This document shows positions 23,583 through 30,401 of a DNA stretch of 41,706 nucleotides, in pieces (position 1 is the first letter of the stretch; the number at the start of each line of letters is the position of its first letter). Origin of the DNA: Halobacteria archaeon HArc-gm2 (lineage in GTDB: Archaea; Halobacteriota; Halobacteria; Halobacteriales; Haloarculaceae). The notes under the pieces were generated by a model, which had not been told where the DNA came from, did not search any database, and was given only the letters and a program-made list of their open reading frames with translations. A program made the position numbers and the translations under genes. The stretch covers positions 1 through 41,706 of the forward strand of contig JAOPKE010000014.1 in assembly GCA_025517465.1 (NCBI GenBank), read 5' to 3'.

Positions 23583-23646
23583 CCTCCCGCCGAACGTGCG
23601 TATTCGGTGGTGTAAGCGTTGTACACAGTCGTACTCACTTAAGCCT
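23583..23646 (-). promoter_or_regulatory. Promoter and Shine-Dalgarno of the oapABC/arvABC operon
   Basis: On the minus strand a TATA-like GCTTAAGTG (23637-23645) and a GGAGG (23583-23587) precede the ATG at 23575. The long leader and ribosome-binding site set this operon apart from its leaderless neighbours. The leader borders the origin region. Confidence 0.5.
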
Positions 23647-23882
23647 ACGTCAGACAACTGTAACAATTCTTATTCTATCGTCGATCGCGGACTGCTCTGA
23701 TTCCCGCCCTACCGGCCGTTCTCGCTGGATAGGAGTATTTTCCTGTCAAGAACTCGTCCCAAGAAAGATGACGTCTGATCGCCATGGAGGCTGAACGACT
23801 CGTTAGTTTCCGTTCGTCTGCTTTCAGCTGGGGAACAGATACCACGAGCACGAACGTGATGTGAGAGTGGACAGGGAAGAGC

Positions 23883-23954
23883 GCTGTTGAAACGGGGGAT
23901 GCTGTGGAAACGGGGGGCGCTGTGGAAATGAGAGATGCAATGAAAATGGGAGGT
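23883..23954 (+). repeat. Four 18-bp direct repeats, mini-ORB-like
   Basis: Four consecutive 18-bp units begin GCTGTTGAAACGGGGG, GCTGTGGAAACGGGGG, GCTGTGGAAATGAGAG and GCAATGAAAATGGGAG. The consensus TGTGGAAACGGGGG is the inner half of an origin recognition box. A further TGTGGAAACGAAGG follows at 23986-23999. Translating the stretch yields a meaningless repetitive peptide, so it is read as an iteron array. Confidence 0.75.
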
Positions 23955-24270
23955 GAGGGTGGTCCGGGAACGAGCTTGTGAGTAGTGTGGAAACGAAGGT
24001 GTGACGGAGCGAGCCGTGACGGGGAACGACTGACGCCTCTCGTCGGCATCGAAGCGAGATCTCGAGGAATCGTCCGTCCCGCATTCGGGACAGGAACGAG
24101 ACAACGAGTGCCCCCCAACCCCTTCGTTTCGACTGGAGTGGAACAACCCCACGAATCCGTGAGGGACGGAATTCCCGGACAGAGAGCGGTAGAAACGGCA
24201 GTTTCGACGACAGAGCGGTCCAACACCGTCTGTTTCGACTCTAGCTAGTATCTAGGCACCGCCACCTCCA

Positions 24271-24335
24271 CCAATCATTCTTTTTTCTCTAGTACGGGTT
24301 TGGTTTTTCACGGGTTATAATAAATCTTTCCTAGC
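24271..24335. other. AT-rich putative duplex unwinding element
   Basis: A run containing TTCTTTTTTCTCTAG and TTATAATAAATC, by far the most AT-rich tract in this region, positioned midway between the two divergent origin recognition boxes. Confidence 0.7.
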
Positions 24336-24728
24336 TGTCGGCAGCATCTCTCTGAGGGTCGTCCCCGTCGATATCTCGTTCCAGTTGAAACGAAGGGGTT
24401 GGGGGGTCGGTTCAAGTGGAATCGACTGCCCATCCGTCTCCCCAGACGGAACTGTAGGACAGCCATCACCACTGGTTGGTCATCCCAGTCGAAATAGGCG
24501 CTGTAGAAAGCCGATATCGAACTCCGGCTGTCCATCGGTGGACTCACTCACGACGAGACGGGGGGAAGCGTCCGGACCGAAAACGGCTCGGACCGAAATA
24601 TTTAATATTCCTTCACCCACCGTTTCTGCTGGTTCAACTGGACGGGCCTCGCACGTCGAAATCCGGCAGAGCCGGTCAATCACGGCCTCTCTGGCCCGTC
24701 CTGGTATTGCGCACGAGAATTTCCACTT

Positions 24729-24741
24729 GAAACGAAGGGGT
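24729..24741 (+). promoter_or_regulatory. Origin recognition box next to the orc1 start
   Basis: GAAACGAAGGGGT preceded by TTTCCACTT ends 14 nt before the orc1 ATG. Its position over the expected core promoter suggests that Orc1 bound here represses its own gene. An AT-rich AATATTTAATATT at 24596-24611 could be a distant TATA element giving a leader of over 100 nt. Confidence 0.7.
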
Positions 24742-24755
24742 TTGCGTTCCACACC

Positions 24756-26336
24756 ATGACAGATACGGGCGACCAATCGGATCCGGACGATGGCGGTAGC
24801 GACGGTCCATCGAACGGTCCGGACGGAACCGGAGTCGACGACGCGGACAGCGTCAGTGAAGACGAGCTGACCGAGGCGTCCGTCGGGACCGACCTCGACG
24901 ACGTCGTCCTGGACGAACTCGACGCCGACGGTGACGGCGATTCGGGTGAGGCCTCCCGGGGTCTGTTCGACGACCTCCTCTCGGGGGAACCGATCTTCGA
25001 GAACAAGGAAGTGCTGCGGCCCTCCTACACGCCGCACAAGCTCCCCCATCGCGAGGAACAGATCAACAAGATGGCGACGATCCTGGTCACCGCTCTCCGA
25101 GGGGACTCGCCGTCGAACATCCTGATCTACGGAAAGACCGGCACCGGCAAGACCGCGAGTGCCAAGTTCGTCAGCGAGGAACTCGAGACGACCTCCCAGA
25201 AGTACGAGGTCCCCTGCGAGGTCGAGTACATCAACTGCGAGGTGACCGACACCCAGTACCGCGTCCTCGCACAGCTCGCGAACAAGTTCATCGAGAAGAA
25301 CGGGGCGGTCATCGACGACCGCGTCGACGAACTCGAAGACCTTCGCGAGCGCGCACGCGAAGACGAATCGGTACTGGCCGACTCGGCGTTCGACGACGTC
25401 GAGGCCGTGACCGAGGAGATCGACGACCTCGAGTCCGACAGGGAGGGGTTCGAGGAGGTACCGATGACCGGGTGGCCCACCGACCGGGTGTACAGTTCGT
25501 TCTTCGACGCCGTCGACTACCACGAACGCGTCGTCGTCATCATGCTCGACGAGATCGACAAGCTCGTCGAGAAGTCGGGCGACGACACGCTGTACAACCT
25601 CTCGCGGATGAACTCTCAGCTGGAGAACTCCCGGGTCTCGATCATGGGCATCTCGAACGACCTCAAGTTCACCGACTTCCTGGACCCCCGCGTCAAGTCC
25701 AGCCTCGGCGAGGAGGAGATCGTCTTCCCGCCCTACGACGCCAACCAGCTCCGGGACATCCTCGACCACCGTTCTGACGTCTCGTTCAAGGACGACGCGC
25801 TGTCGGACGACGTCATCCCGCTGTGTGCCGCCTTCGCCGCCCAGGAACACGGTGACGCCCGCCGTGCCCTCGACCTGCTCCGGACTGCCGGCGAACTCGC
25901 GGAGCGCGACCAGACGGACCTCGTCCAGGAGGCCCACGTCCGCAAGGCCCAGGAGAAGATCGAACTCGACCGCGTCGTCGAGGTCGTCCGCACCCTCCCG
26001 ACGCAGTCGAAGATCGTCCTCTTCGCGATCATGCTGCTCGAGAAGAACGGCGTCCGCAACATCAACACCGGCGAGGTGTACAACATCTACAAGCGCCTCT
26101 GCGAGGAGATCGACGCCGACATCCTCACCCAGCGCCGGGTCACCGACCTCATCTCCGAACTCGACATGCTCGGCATCGTCAACGCCGTCGTCGTCTCGAA
26201 GGGCCGGTACGGCCGGACCAAGGAGATCAGCCTCTCGGTTCCACTCGAAGAGACGGAGGCCGTGTTGCTCTCTGACTCCAGGCTCGGTGACATCGACGAC
26301 GCCGAACCGTTCGTCCAGGCCCGCTTCGACAACTGA
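24756..26336 (+). CDS. orc1: Orc1/Cdc6 replication initiator
   Basis: Initiator ATPase that binds origin recognition boxes and loads the replicative helicase. The 526 residues begin with an acidic disordered tail (about 1-72), then an AAA+ domain with Walker A GKTGTGKT (126-133), Walker B LDEID (264-268) and 'SRMNSQLENSRVSIMGISND' sensor 1 region, and end with a winged-helix DNA-binding domain (about 420-526). It lies directly beside the origin it is expected to activate, as in other haloarchaea where Orc1 and oriC1 form a unit. ATG at 24756. All ATPase motifs are intact. Confidence 0.97.
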   Translation: MTDTGDQSDPDDGGSDGPSNGPDGTGVDDADSVSEDELTEASVGTDLDDVVLDELDADGDGDSGEASRGLFDDLLSGEPIFENKEVLRPSYTPHKLPHREEQINKMATILVTALRGDSPSNILIYGKTGTGKTASAKFVSEELETTSQKYEVPCEVEYINCEVTDTQYRVLAQLANKFIEKNGAVIDDRVDELEDLRERAREDESVLADSAFDDVEAVTEEIDDLESDREGFEEVPMTGWPTDRVYSSFFDAVDYHERVVVIMLDEIDKLVEKSGDDTLYNLSRMNSQLENSRVSIMGISNDLKFTDFLDPRVKSSLGEEEIVFPPYDANQLRDILDHRSDVSFKDDALSDDVIPLCAAFAAQEHGDARRALDLLRTAGELAERDQTDLVQEAHVRKAQEKIELDRVVEVVRTLPTQSKIVLFAIMLLEKNGVRNINTGEVYNIYKRLCEEIDADILTQRRVTDLISELDMLGIVNAVVVSKGRYGRTKEISLSVPLEETEAVLLSDSRLGDIDDAEPFVQARFDN

Positions 26337-26365
26337 TACTGTCGGTCGTAAGCCCGTACCGGCGT

Positions 26366-26505
26366 CCGGCCGAACCGCGTGAGGCCGGGCTCGATAGACG
26401 AACGGAGTGAGTCTATCGGCGTCCTGTCGAGCGTAGCGAGACAGGGCTCATCGGATGAGCAGCGCGAATCCGATGGCGTCCCGACGAGCATGGCGAGTCC
26501 GTCGG
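26366..26505. repeat. Array of GA...GA cap hairpins behind orc1
   Basis: Five hairpin units follow one another 30 bp after the orc1 stop. Stems and caps: CCGGCC/GGCCGG around GAACCGCGTGA (26366-26388); CGATAGAC/GTCTATCG around GAACGGAGTGA (26392-26418); CCTGTC/GACAGG around GAGCGTAGCGA (26423-26445); CATCGGAT/ATCCGATG around GAGCAGCGCGA (26449-26475); and a weak unit with GAGCATGGCGA (26486-26496). GGCGTC or GGCGTT separates the units. Stems differ completely between units yet pair perfectly in the first four. Confidence 0.9.
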
Positions 26506-26562
26506 CGTTCGTCGTGACCGGAGCCGTCGAACCCCGGAAAACAGTTACGACCGACACTACGA

Positions 26563-26575
26563 ACCCCTTCGTTTC
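26563..26575 (-). promoter_or_regulatory. Origin recognition box downstream of orc1
   Basis: The exact 13-mer GAAACGAAGGGGT in minus orientation, preceded by GTCGACGT... on that strand (half dyad ACGT). It lies between the hairpin array and the sec11 stop codon and extends the set of Orc1-type sites to the far side of the initiator gene. Confidence 0.75.
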
Positions 26576-26622
26576 ACGTCGAGATATTCGACCGGTGGCG
26601 ACGTCGAACCCCCCGCAAAATC

Positions 26623-27279
26623 CTATAGCAGTTCGCACGCGCCGGGCCGGGTGGCGGCGCCCGTCGCGCTCAGCCTGATACAGCCGAGCCACGGGACTCT
26701 GACCTCTGCTGTTCCGATGACCCAGCTCGCCTTGACCGGTCCGGAGAGGTTCGTCACCTGGTCGTACTGGCCGTTGTAGTCGCCCTTGGTGATGAAACCA
26801 GATTCGTTCGCCGGGCAGTTGTTGAGTTCCTCGCAACTGTCGGCCGCGCCGACGTACTCGGGATTTGCCTCGTCGTACCAGTTCTCGCCGTCCTCTACCC
26901 AGAACATCGCCCGGTGGATTATCGGCGTGGTCTGGTTGTTCCCGTCCGGCGCGTAGACGATGACGTCACCCGGCTTCTGGAACTTCGAGTAGCCCGCCGA
27001 CTGGGCGGCGTGGGCCGTGACGACGCCCGTCTCGCCCTGCTGGACCTCGCCGGCGAACCGCTCTTCCTCCATCACGAAGACGAGATCGCCAACGTGGATG
27101 TTGGGGCTCATGCTCTTGGACTCGATGGCGACCAGCGGCGGCCAGACGCCGCTGACGGCGAAGAGCAACAGCCCCACGAGGACGACGGCGGAGATACTGC
27201 TCAGGAGGTCGGTCACGTAGGCTTTCCAGGACGGATCGTCGGGCTGGTCCGGCGGGTTCGGACCGCGCGCCTCGCTCAT
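26623..27279 (-). CDS. sec11: Signal peptidase I (archaeal Sec11 type)
   Basis: Membrane-bound protease that removes Sec signal peptides outside the cell membrane. The 218 residues have a transmembrane helix at about 27-46, the catalytic serine Ser56 in KSMSPNIHVGDLV, and the histidine of 'TTPIIHRAMFW', which in archaeal and eukaryotic Sec11 replaces the bacterial lysine; a GFITKGD motif follows. The ATG at 27279 is chosen because the TATA-like TTGATACG lies 27 nt upstream at the same spacing as in the paralogue. An alternative TTG six bases upstream is less likely. It is followed by the orc1-side recognition box and faces orc1. Confidence 0.93.
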   Translation of the reverse strand: MSEARGPNPPDQPDDPSWKAYVTDLLSSISAVVLVGLLLFAVSGVWPPLVAIESKSMSPNIHVGDLVFVMEEERFAGEVQQGETGVVTAHAAQSAGYSKFQKPGDVIVYAPDGNNQTTPIIHRAMFWVEDGENWYDEANPEYVGAADSCEELNNCPANESGFITKGDYNGQYDQVTNLSGPVKASWVIGTAEVRVPWLGCIRLSATGAATRPGACELL

Positions 27280-27300
27280 CGTCAAAAGGTGGGTCGGAAG

Positions 27301-27320
27301 TCCGTATCAACCTTCTGTCT
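27301..27320 (-). promoter_or_regulatory. Promoter of sec11, shared with its paralogue
   Basis: On the minus strand AGACAGAAGGTTGATACG. TTGA ends 27 nt before the ATG at 27279. The paralogous gene has AGACAGAAGATTGAACAG at exactly the same 27-nt distance from its GTG. Confidence 0.6.
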
Positions 27321-27391
27321 CGTCGTGGATGGGTCCGCGATGGATCCGCGATGCTCGACCCTATTTCCAGTGGAACCAGTCCCTCGGTAGT

Positions 27392-28063
27392 TCAGACGAC
27401 GGGCAGCTCGCAGGCATCGGGTCGCGTCTCCGGCCCGCTCGCGCGCAACCGGAGACACCCGAGCCACGGCAGACGGGCCTCTGCGGTCCCGACGATCCAC
27501 TCGGGTCTGACCGGTTCGAACATTCCCTGGGCCTGGTCGTAGCCGGGGTTCGTCCGGGCGTTGTCGCCCTTGGTGACGAAGCCGGCGTGGGGCGCTGGAC
27601 AGTTACGGAGTTCCGCACAGCTCTGGGCGTCACCCACGAATTCGGGGTTCGCCTCGTCGTACCAGTTCTCGTCGTCCTCCACCCAGAACATCGCCCGGTG
27701 GATCACCGGCGTCGCGTCGTCGTTCCCGTCCGGCGCGAAGACGACGACGTCGCCCGGACCGTCGAACGTCGCGTACCCGTTGTCGGCGGCCGTCCTCGCG
27801 GTGACGACGCCCGTCTCGCCGTGGGCGCCGTCTCCGGGGAACCTCGCCTCGTCCATCACGAAGACGAGGTCACCGACGGCCATGTTCGGTTCCATGCTCT
27901 CGCTCTCGACGGCGACCATCGGCGGCCAGACGCCGCTAATCGCGAACAGGAACAGGACGACTAGCCCGACGGACAGCACGCTGCTCGCCAGGTCCGCCAG
28001 GTACACCTGCCAGGATGGCTTCGAAGACCCGGCAGACGCCCCCGTCCCGTCGGACTCGCTCAC
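27392..28063 (-). CDS. Signal peptidase I paralogue
   Basis: A 223-residue second Sec11-type protease, clearly a tandem paralogue of the 218-residue neighbour: one transmembrane helix at about 26-46, catalytic Ser56 in ESMEPNMAVGDLV, the histidine in 'TPVIHRAMFWVEDD' and a GFVTKGD motif. The GTG at 28063 is chosen over the ATG at 28075: with it the promoter motif is 27 nt upstream, identical to the neighbour, and the proteins both begin MSE. A 112-bp gap and an independent promoter separate the two genes. Whether the two differ in substrate range cannot be told. Confidence 0.88.
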   Translation of the reverse strand: MSESDGTGASAGSSKPSWQVYLADLASSVLSVGLVVLFLFAISGVWPPMVAVESESMEPNMAVGDLVFVMDEARFPGDGAHGETGVVTARTAADNGYATFDGPGDVVVFAPDGNDDATPVIHRAMFWVEDDENWYDEANPEFVGDAQSCAELRNCPAPHAGFVTKGDNARTNPGYDQAQGMFEPVRPEWIVGTAEARLPWLGCLRLRASGPETRPDACELPVV

Positions 28064-28084
28064 GGTCGAAACCATCGACGGACT

Positions 28085-28105
28085 GACTGTTCAATCTTCT
28101 GTCTC
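28085..28105 (-). promoter_or_regulatory. Promoter of the sec11 paralogue
   Basis: AGACAGAAGATTGAACAG on the minus strand, with TTGA ending 27 nt before the GTG at 28063. Conservation with the sec11 promoter decides the start codon. Confidence 0.6.
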
Positions 28106-28156
28106 CTGGTTCGTCGGTCCGCTACGTTTTTTGGGCCGTCCCGCGGACCAGTAGCT

Positions 28157-29797
28157 GTGCCTCTGGAGACGCCGGCGCGGATCGTGAAGCAACTCGCCCG
28201 CCGGGGCTACAACGCCGAGCGGGAAGCGGTGACGTTGCTGGCGGACGAGCCGGACTCCGACGCCGCGCTGGAACGCGCACTGGAAACGCTGCCCGACGAC
28301 GCGCTGAAGCTCACGACGGATCACGTCCGGGAGTCGATCGAGACCGAAGGACGTGACGGGGATGGGTCGGAAATCCCCGATGGAGACCGATCGACCCGGG
28401 ACGGTGACCGCCCCGTCGGCGAAAACCCCCCTACTTCGACTGGAGACGACGACAGATCGTCGGGAGACGGCGGTGGCGGTTCTCCACCTGAAACGAAGGG
28501 GTCTGGCGAGGAAGTTGCGGCTGCGGCTACGACCCCGACTGCGGCCGCGGACGGGGCGGCCGAGCCGATCAGTCGGAACACCGACCCGTCGAAGCGGTCG
28601 ATCACCGTCGAGAACGACATGACCGGTCAGTCGACCGGGACCGGCGAGTACGGCGACTTCGTGAAGGTGTTCCGGGACCGGTACGAGAAGCTCTCGAAGC
28701 AGTTGCGCGGCCGCGTCAACCACCGGCCGACGGACGCCCTGGAGTCGATGGGCGGCGGGAGCGACGCCGCCATCGTCGGGATGGTCTCCGACGTCCGCTC
28801 GACGGCGAGCGGCCACTGGCTGGTCGAACTCGAAGACACGAACGGCACCTTCCCGTGCCTGATCATGAAAGACCGGAAGTGGGCCGACCAGGTCCAGGAG
28901 TTGCTGTTCGACGAGGTCATCGCGGTGGAGGGGACGCTGGCCGACGACGCGGGCATCCTCTTCGTCGACTCGATGCACTTTCCCGACGTCCCACGGACGT
29001 TCAAACCCTCGACGGCGGACCGACACGTGCAGGCGGCGCTCATCTCGGACGTCCACGTCGGCAGCCAGGAGTTCATGGAGGACGCCTGGCACCGCTTCGC
29101 CGACTGGCTCCACACCGAGGAGGCCGCCCGCATCGAGTACCTCCTCATCGCCGGCGACATGGTCGAGGGCGTCGGCGTCTACCCCGACCAGGACGAGGAA
29201 CTCGACGTCGTCGACATCTTCGACCAGTACCGCGCGTTCAGCGAGTACCTGAAGGAGGTCCCTGGCGACATCGAGATCCGGATGATCCCCGGCAACCACG
29301 ACGCCGTCCGCCTCGCCGAACCCCAGCCGGCCTTCGACGAGGAGCTCCGGGACATCATGACGGCCCACGACGCGCAGGTCCACTCGAACCCCGCCATGGT
29401 CACCGTCGAGGGCGTCACCATCCTGATGTACCACGGCGTCTCGCTGGACGAGGTCATCGCCGAACTCCCAGACGACAAGGCCAGCTACGACGAGCCCCAC
29501 AAGGCGATGTACCAGCTCCTCAAGAAACGCCACGTCGCGCCCCAGTACGGGGGCCACACCCGCCTCGCGCCAGAGGACCGGGACTACCTCGTGATGGAGG
29601 ACGTCCCCGACGTGTTCCACACCGGCCACGTCCACAAGCTGGGCTGGGGGAAGTACCACAACGTCCTCGCGCTGAATTCGGGGTGCTGGCAGTCCCAGAC
29701 CGACTTCCAGAAGTCCGTCAACATCGACCCCGACTCGGGGTACGCCCCGATTCTGGATTTGGATACGCTCGACATGACGGTCCGCAAGTTCAGTTGA
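28157..29797 (+). CDS. polD1: DNA polymerase D small subunit (DP1)
   Basis: Proofreading 3'-5' exonuclease subunit of the archaeal replicative polymerase D, partner of DP2, which is not in this window. The 546 residues have an N-terminal helical domain (1-70), an acidic disordered linker (about 71-155), an OB fold (about 185-285) and a calcineurin-like phosphoesterase domain with ISDVHVGS (Asp298, His300), AGDMVEG, GNHD (379-382), MYHGVS and GHVHK. All metal-binding motifs are present, so the exonuclease should be active. The GTG at 28157 follows a T-rich GTTTTTTGG about 25-30 nt upstream. The linker coding region carries two origin-recognition-like sequences. Confidence 0.96.
   Translation: MPLETPARIVKQLARRGYNAEREAVTLLADEPDSDAALERALETLPDDALKLTTDHVRESIETEGRDGDGSEIPDGDRSTRDGDRPVGENPPTSTGDDDRSSGDGGGGSPPETKGSGEEVAAAATTPTAAADGAAEPISRNTDPSKRSITVENDMTGQSTGTGEYGDFVKVFRDRYEKLSKQLRGRVNHRPTDALESMGGGSDAAIVGMVSDVRSTASGHWLVELEDTNGTFPCLIMKDRKWADQVQELLFDEVIAVEGTLADDAGILFVDSMHFPDVPRTFKPSTADRHVQAALISDVHVGSQEFMEDAWHRFADWLHTEEAARIEYLLIAGDMVEGVGVYPDQDEELDVVDIFDQYRAFSEYLKEVPGDIEIRMIPGNHDAVRLAEPQPAFDEELRDIMTAHDAQVHSNPAMVTVEGVTILMYHGVSLDEVIAELPDDKASYDEPHKAMYQLLKKRHVAPQYGGHTRLAPEDRDYLVMEDVPDVFHTGHVHKLGWGKYHNVLALNSGCWQSQTDFQKSVNIDPDSGYAPILDLDTLDMTVRKFS
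28424..28502. promoter_or_regulatory. Origin-recognition-like boxes inside the PolD small-subunit gene
   Basis: A perfect GAAACGAAGGGGT on the plus strand at 28490-28502, preceded by TCTCCACCT, and a degenerate box on the minus strand at 28424-28444 sharing TTCGACTGGAG with the box at 24118. They are in opposite orientations 50 bp apart and encode residues 89-97 and 109-117 of the disordered linker. Confidence 0.6.
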
Positions 29798-29887
29798 CGG
29801 GTGCGTTGCTCTCGCAGGGATCGTCGTCACAGCTACAGTAGAAAGGCAGATTTAGGACCCGAGGGTCGTACGGTTCACACAGTCGTC

Positions 29888-30172
29888 ATGTTCGGGCCGA
29901 CCGCGCCGACTCATCCGATTCTCCACGCGCTCGGGCTGATCGTCCTCGGAGTGCTTGCCTCCATGCTCCTGCTGTACGTAACGCCCCTGGTGGCGATATT
30001 TCTCCTGCATCGCGGCTGGTCCTGGTATCTCTCACCCGAGTCGCGACGGGAGAAAGCGGGTCTCGTGCTCCTGGTGGGTGGAATCGCGTTGCTATACCTC
30101 TCCTACGTCGTATATGCGGGCCTCCTCCGGACGCCCGAGTTCACCGACGGACTGGCCCGCGGGATGGCCTGA
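29888..30172 (+). CDS. Hypothetical two-to-three-helix membrane protein
   Basis: A 94-residue protein with hydrophobic segments at about 13-40 and 57-78 and a hydrophilic loop SPESRREK between them. The ATG at 29888 is chosen because the upstream in-frame residues are basic and overlap a TATA-like GATTTAGG about 30-35 nt upstream. The stop codon (TGA) merges with the left end of the second inverted-repeat element. No family recognised. Confidence 0.6.
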   Translation: MFGPTAPTHPILHALGLIVLGVLASMLLLYVTPLVAIFLLHRGWSWYLSPESRREKAGLVLLVGGIALLYLSYVVYAGLLRTPEFTDGLARGMA

Positions 30173-30253
30173 TAGTGGTGGTTGTAACTTTTTACCGGCG
30201 TTCGCCGGTACCGGCCACGACGAACGCCGGTAAGTGCTTACAACCACCACTAT
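30172..30253. repeat. Element with 16-bp perfect terminal inverted repeats, copy 2
   Basis: ATAGTGGTGGTTGTAA at 30172-30187 and its exact reverse complement at 30238-30253, identical to the ends of the element at 11203-11311. Inside is a second, nested perfect inverted repeat: TTACCGGCGTTCG (30192-30204) with CGAACGCCGGTAA (30221-30233). The left end begins on the last base of a TGA stop codon, exactly as in copy 1. The interior is unrelated to that of copy 1 in length and sequence. Confidence 0.88.
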
Positions 30254-30364
30254 GAGTTCGTCTCCTCACCTCGAACCCCACCTCTTCAACTCGAACCCGT
30301 TCGCAGTTGTCCCGAATACTGGCCGGTATCGCCGACACGTGGCACGGTCGGCCGGCGTCGCGGG

Positions 30365-30373
30365 TAGTTAAGG
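30365..30373 (+). promoter_or_regulatory. TATA box of metY
   Basis: TAGTTAAGG, about 28 nt before the metY ATG at 30402. Confidence 0.5.
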
Positions 30374-30401
30374 GAACTGCGCCCATGTACTGGCCTGTAC
30401 A

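Larger units (their letters stand above)
23883..24755. other. Replication origin, oriC1 type
   Basis: A gene-free interval between oapA/arvA and orc1. Full origin recognition boxes with the core GAAACGAAGGGGT lie at 24118-24130 (minus), 24387-24399 (plus) and 24729-24741 (plus). The first two are divergent, both continue into a G-rich tail (TTGGGGGG), and they enclose an AT-rich tract at about 24271-24335 suited to unwinding. The 18-bp iterons lie on the left. This arrangement (inverted ORBs around an AT-rich element beside an orc1/cdc6 gene, with the origin-associated operon and PolD small subunit nearby) is the known layout of haloarchaeal oriC1. Confidence 0.9.

Noticed and set aside
23675-24226. 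Open frames on the minus strand across the left part of the origin
   Set aside because: Their peptides repeat (SFPQHPPF and similar) only because they translate the 18-bp iterons. No start context or composition supports a gene.
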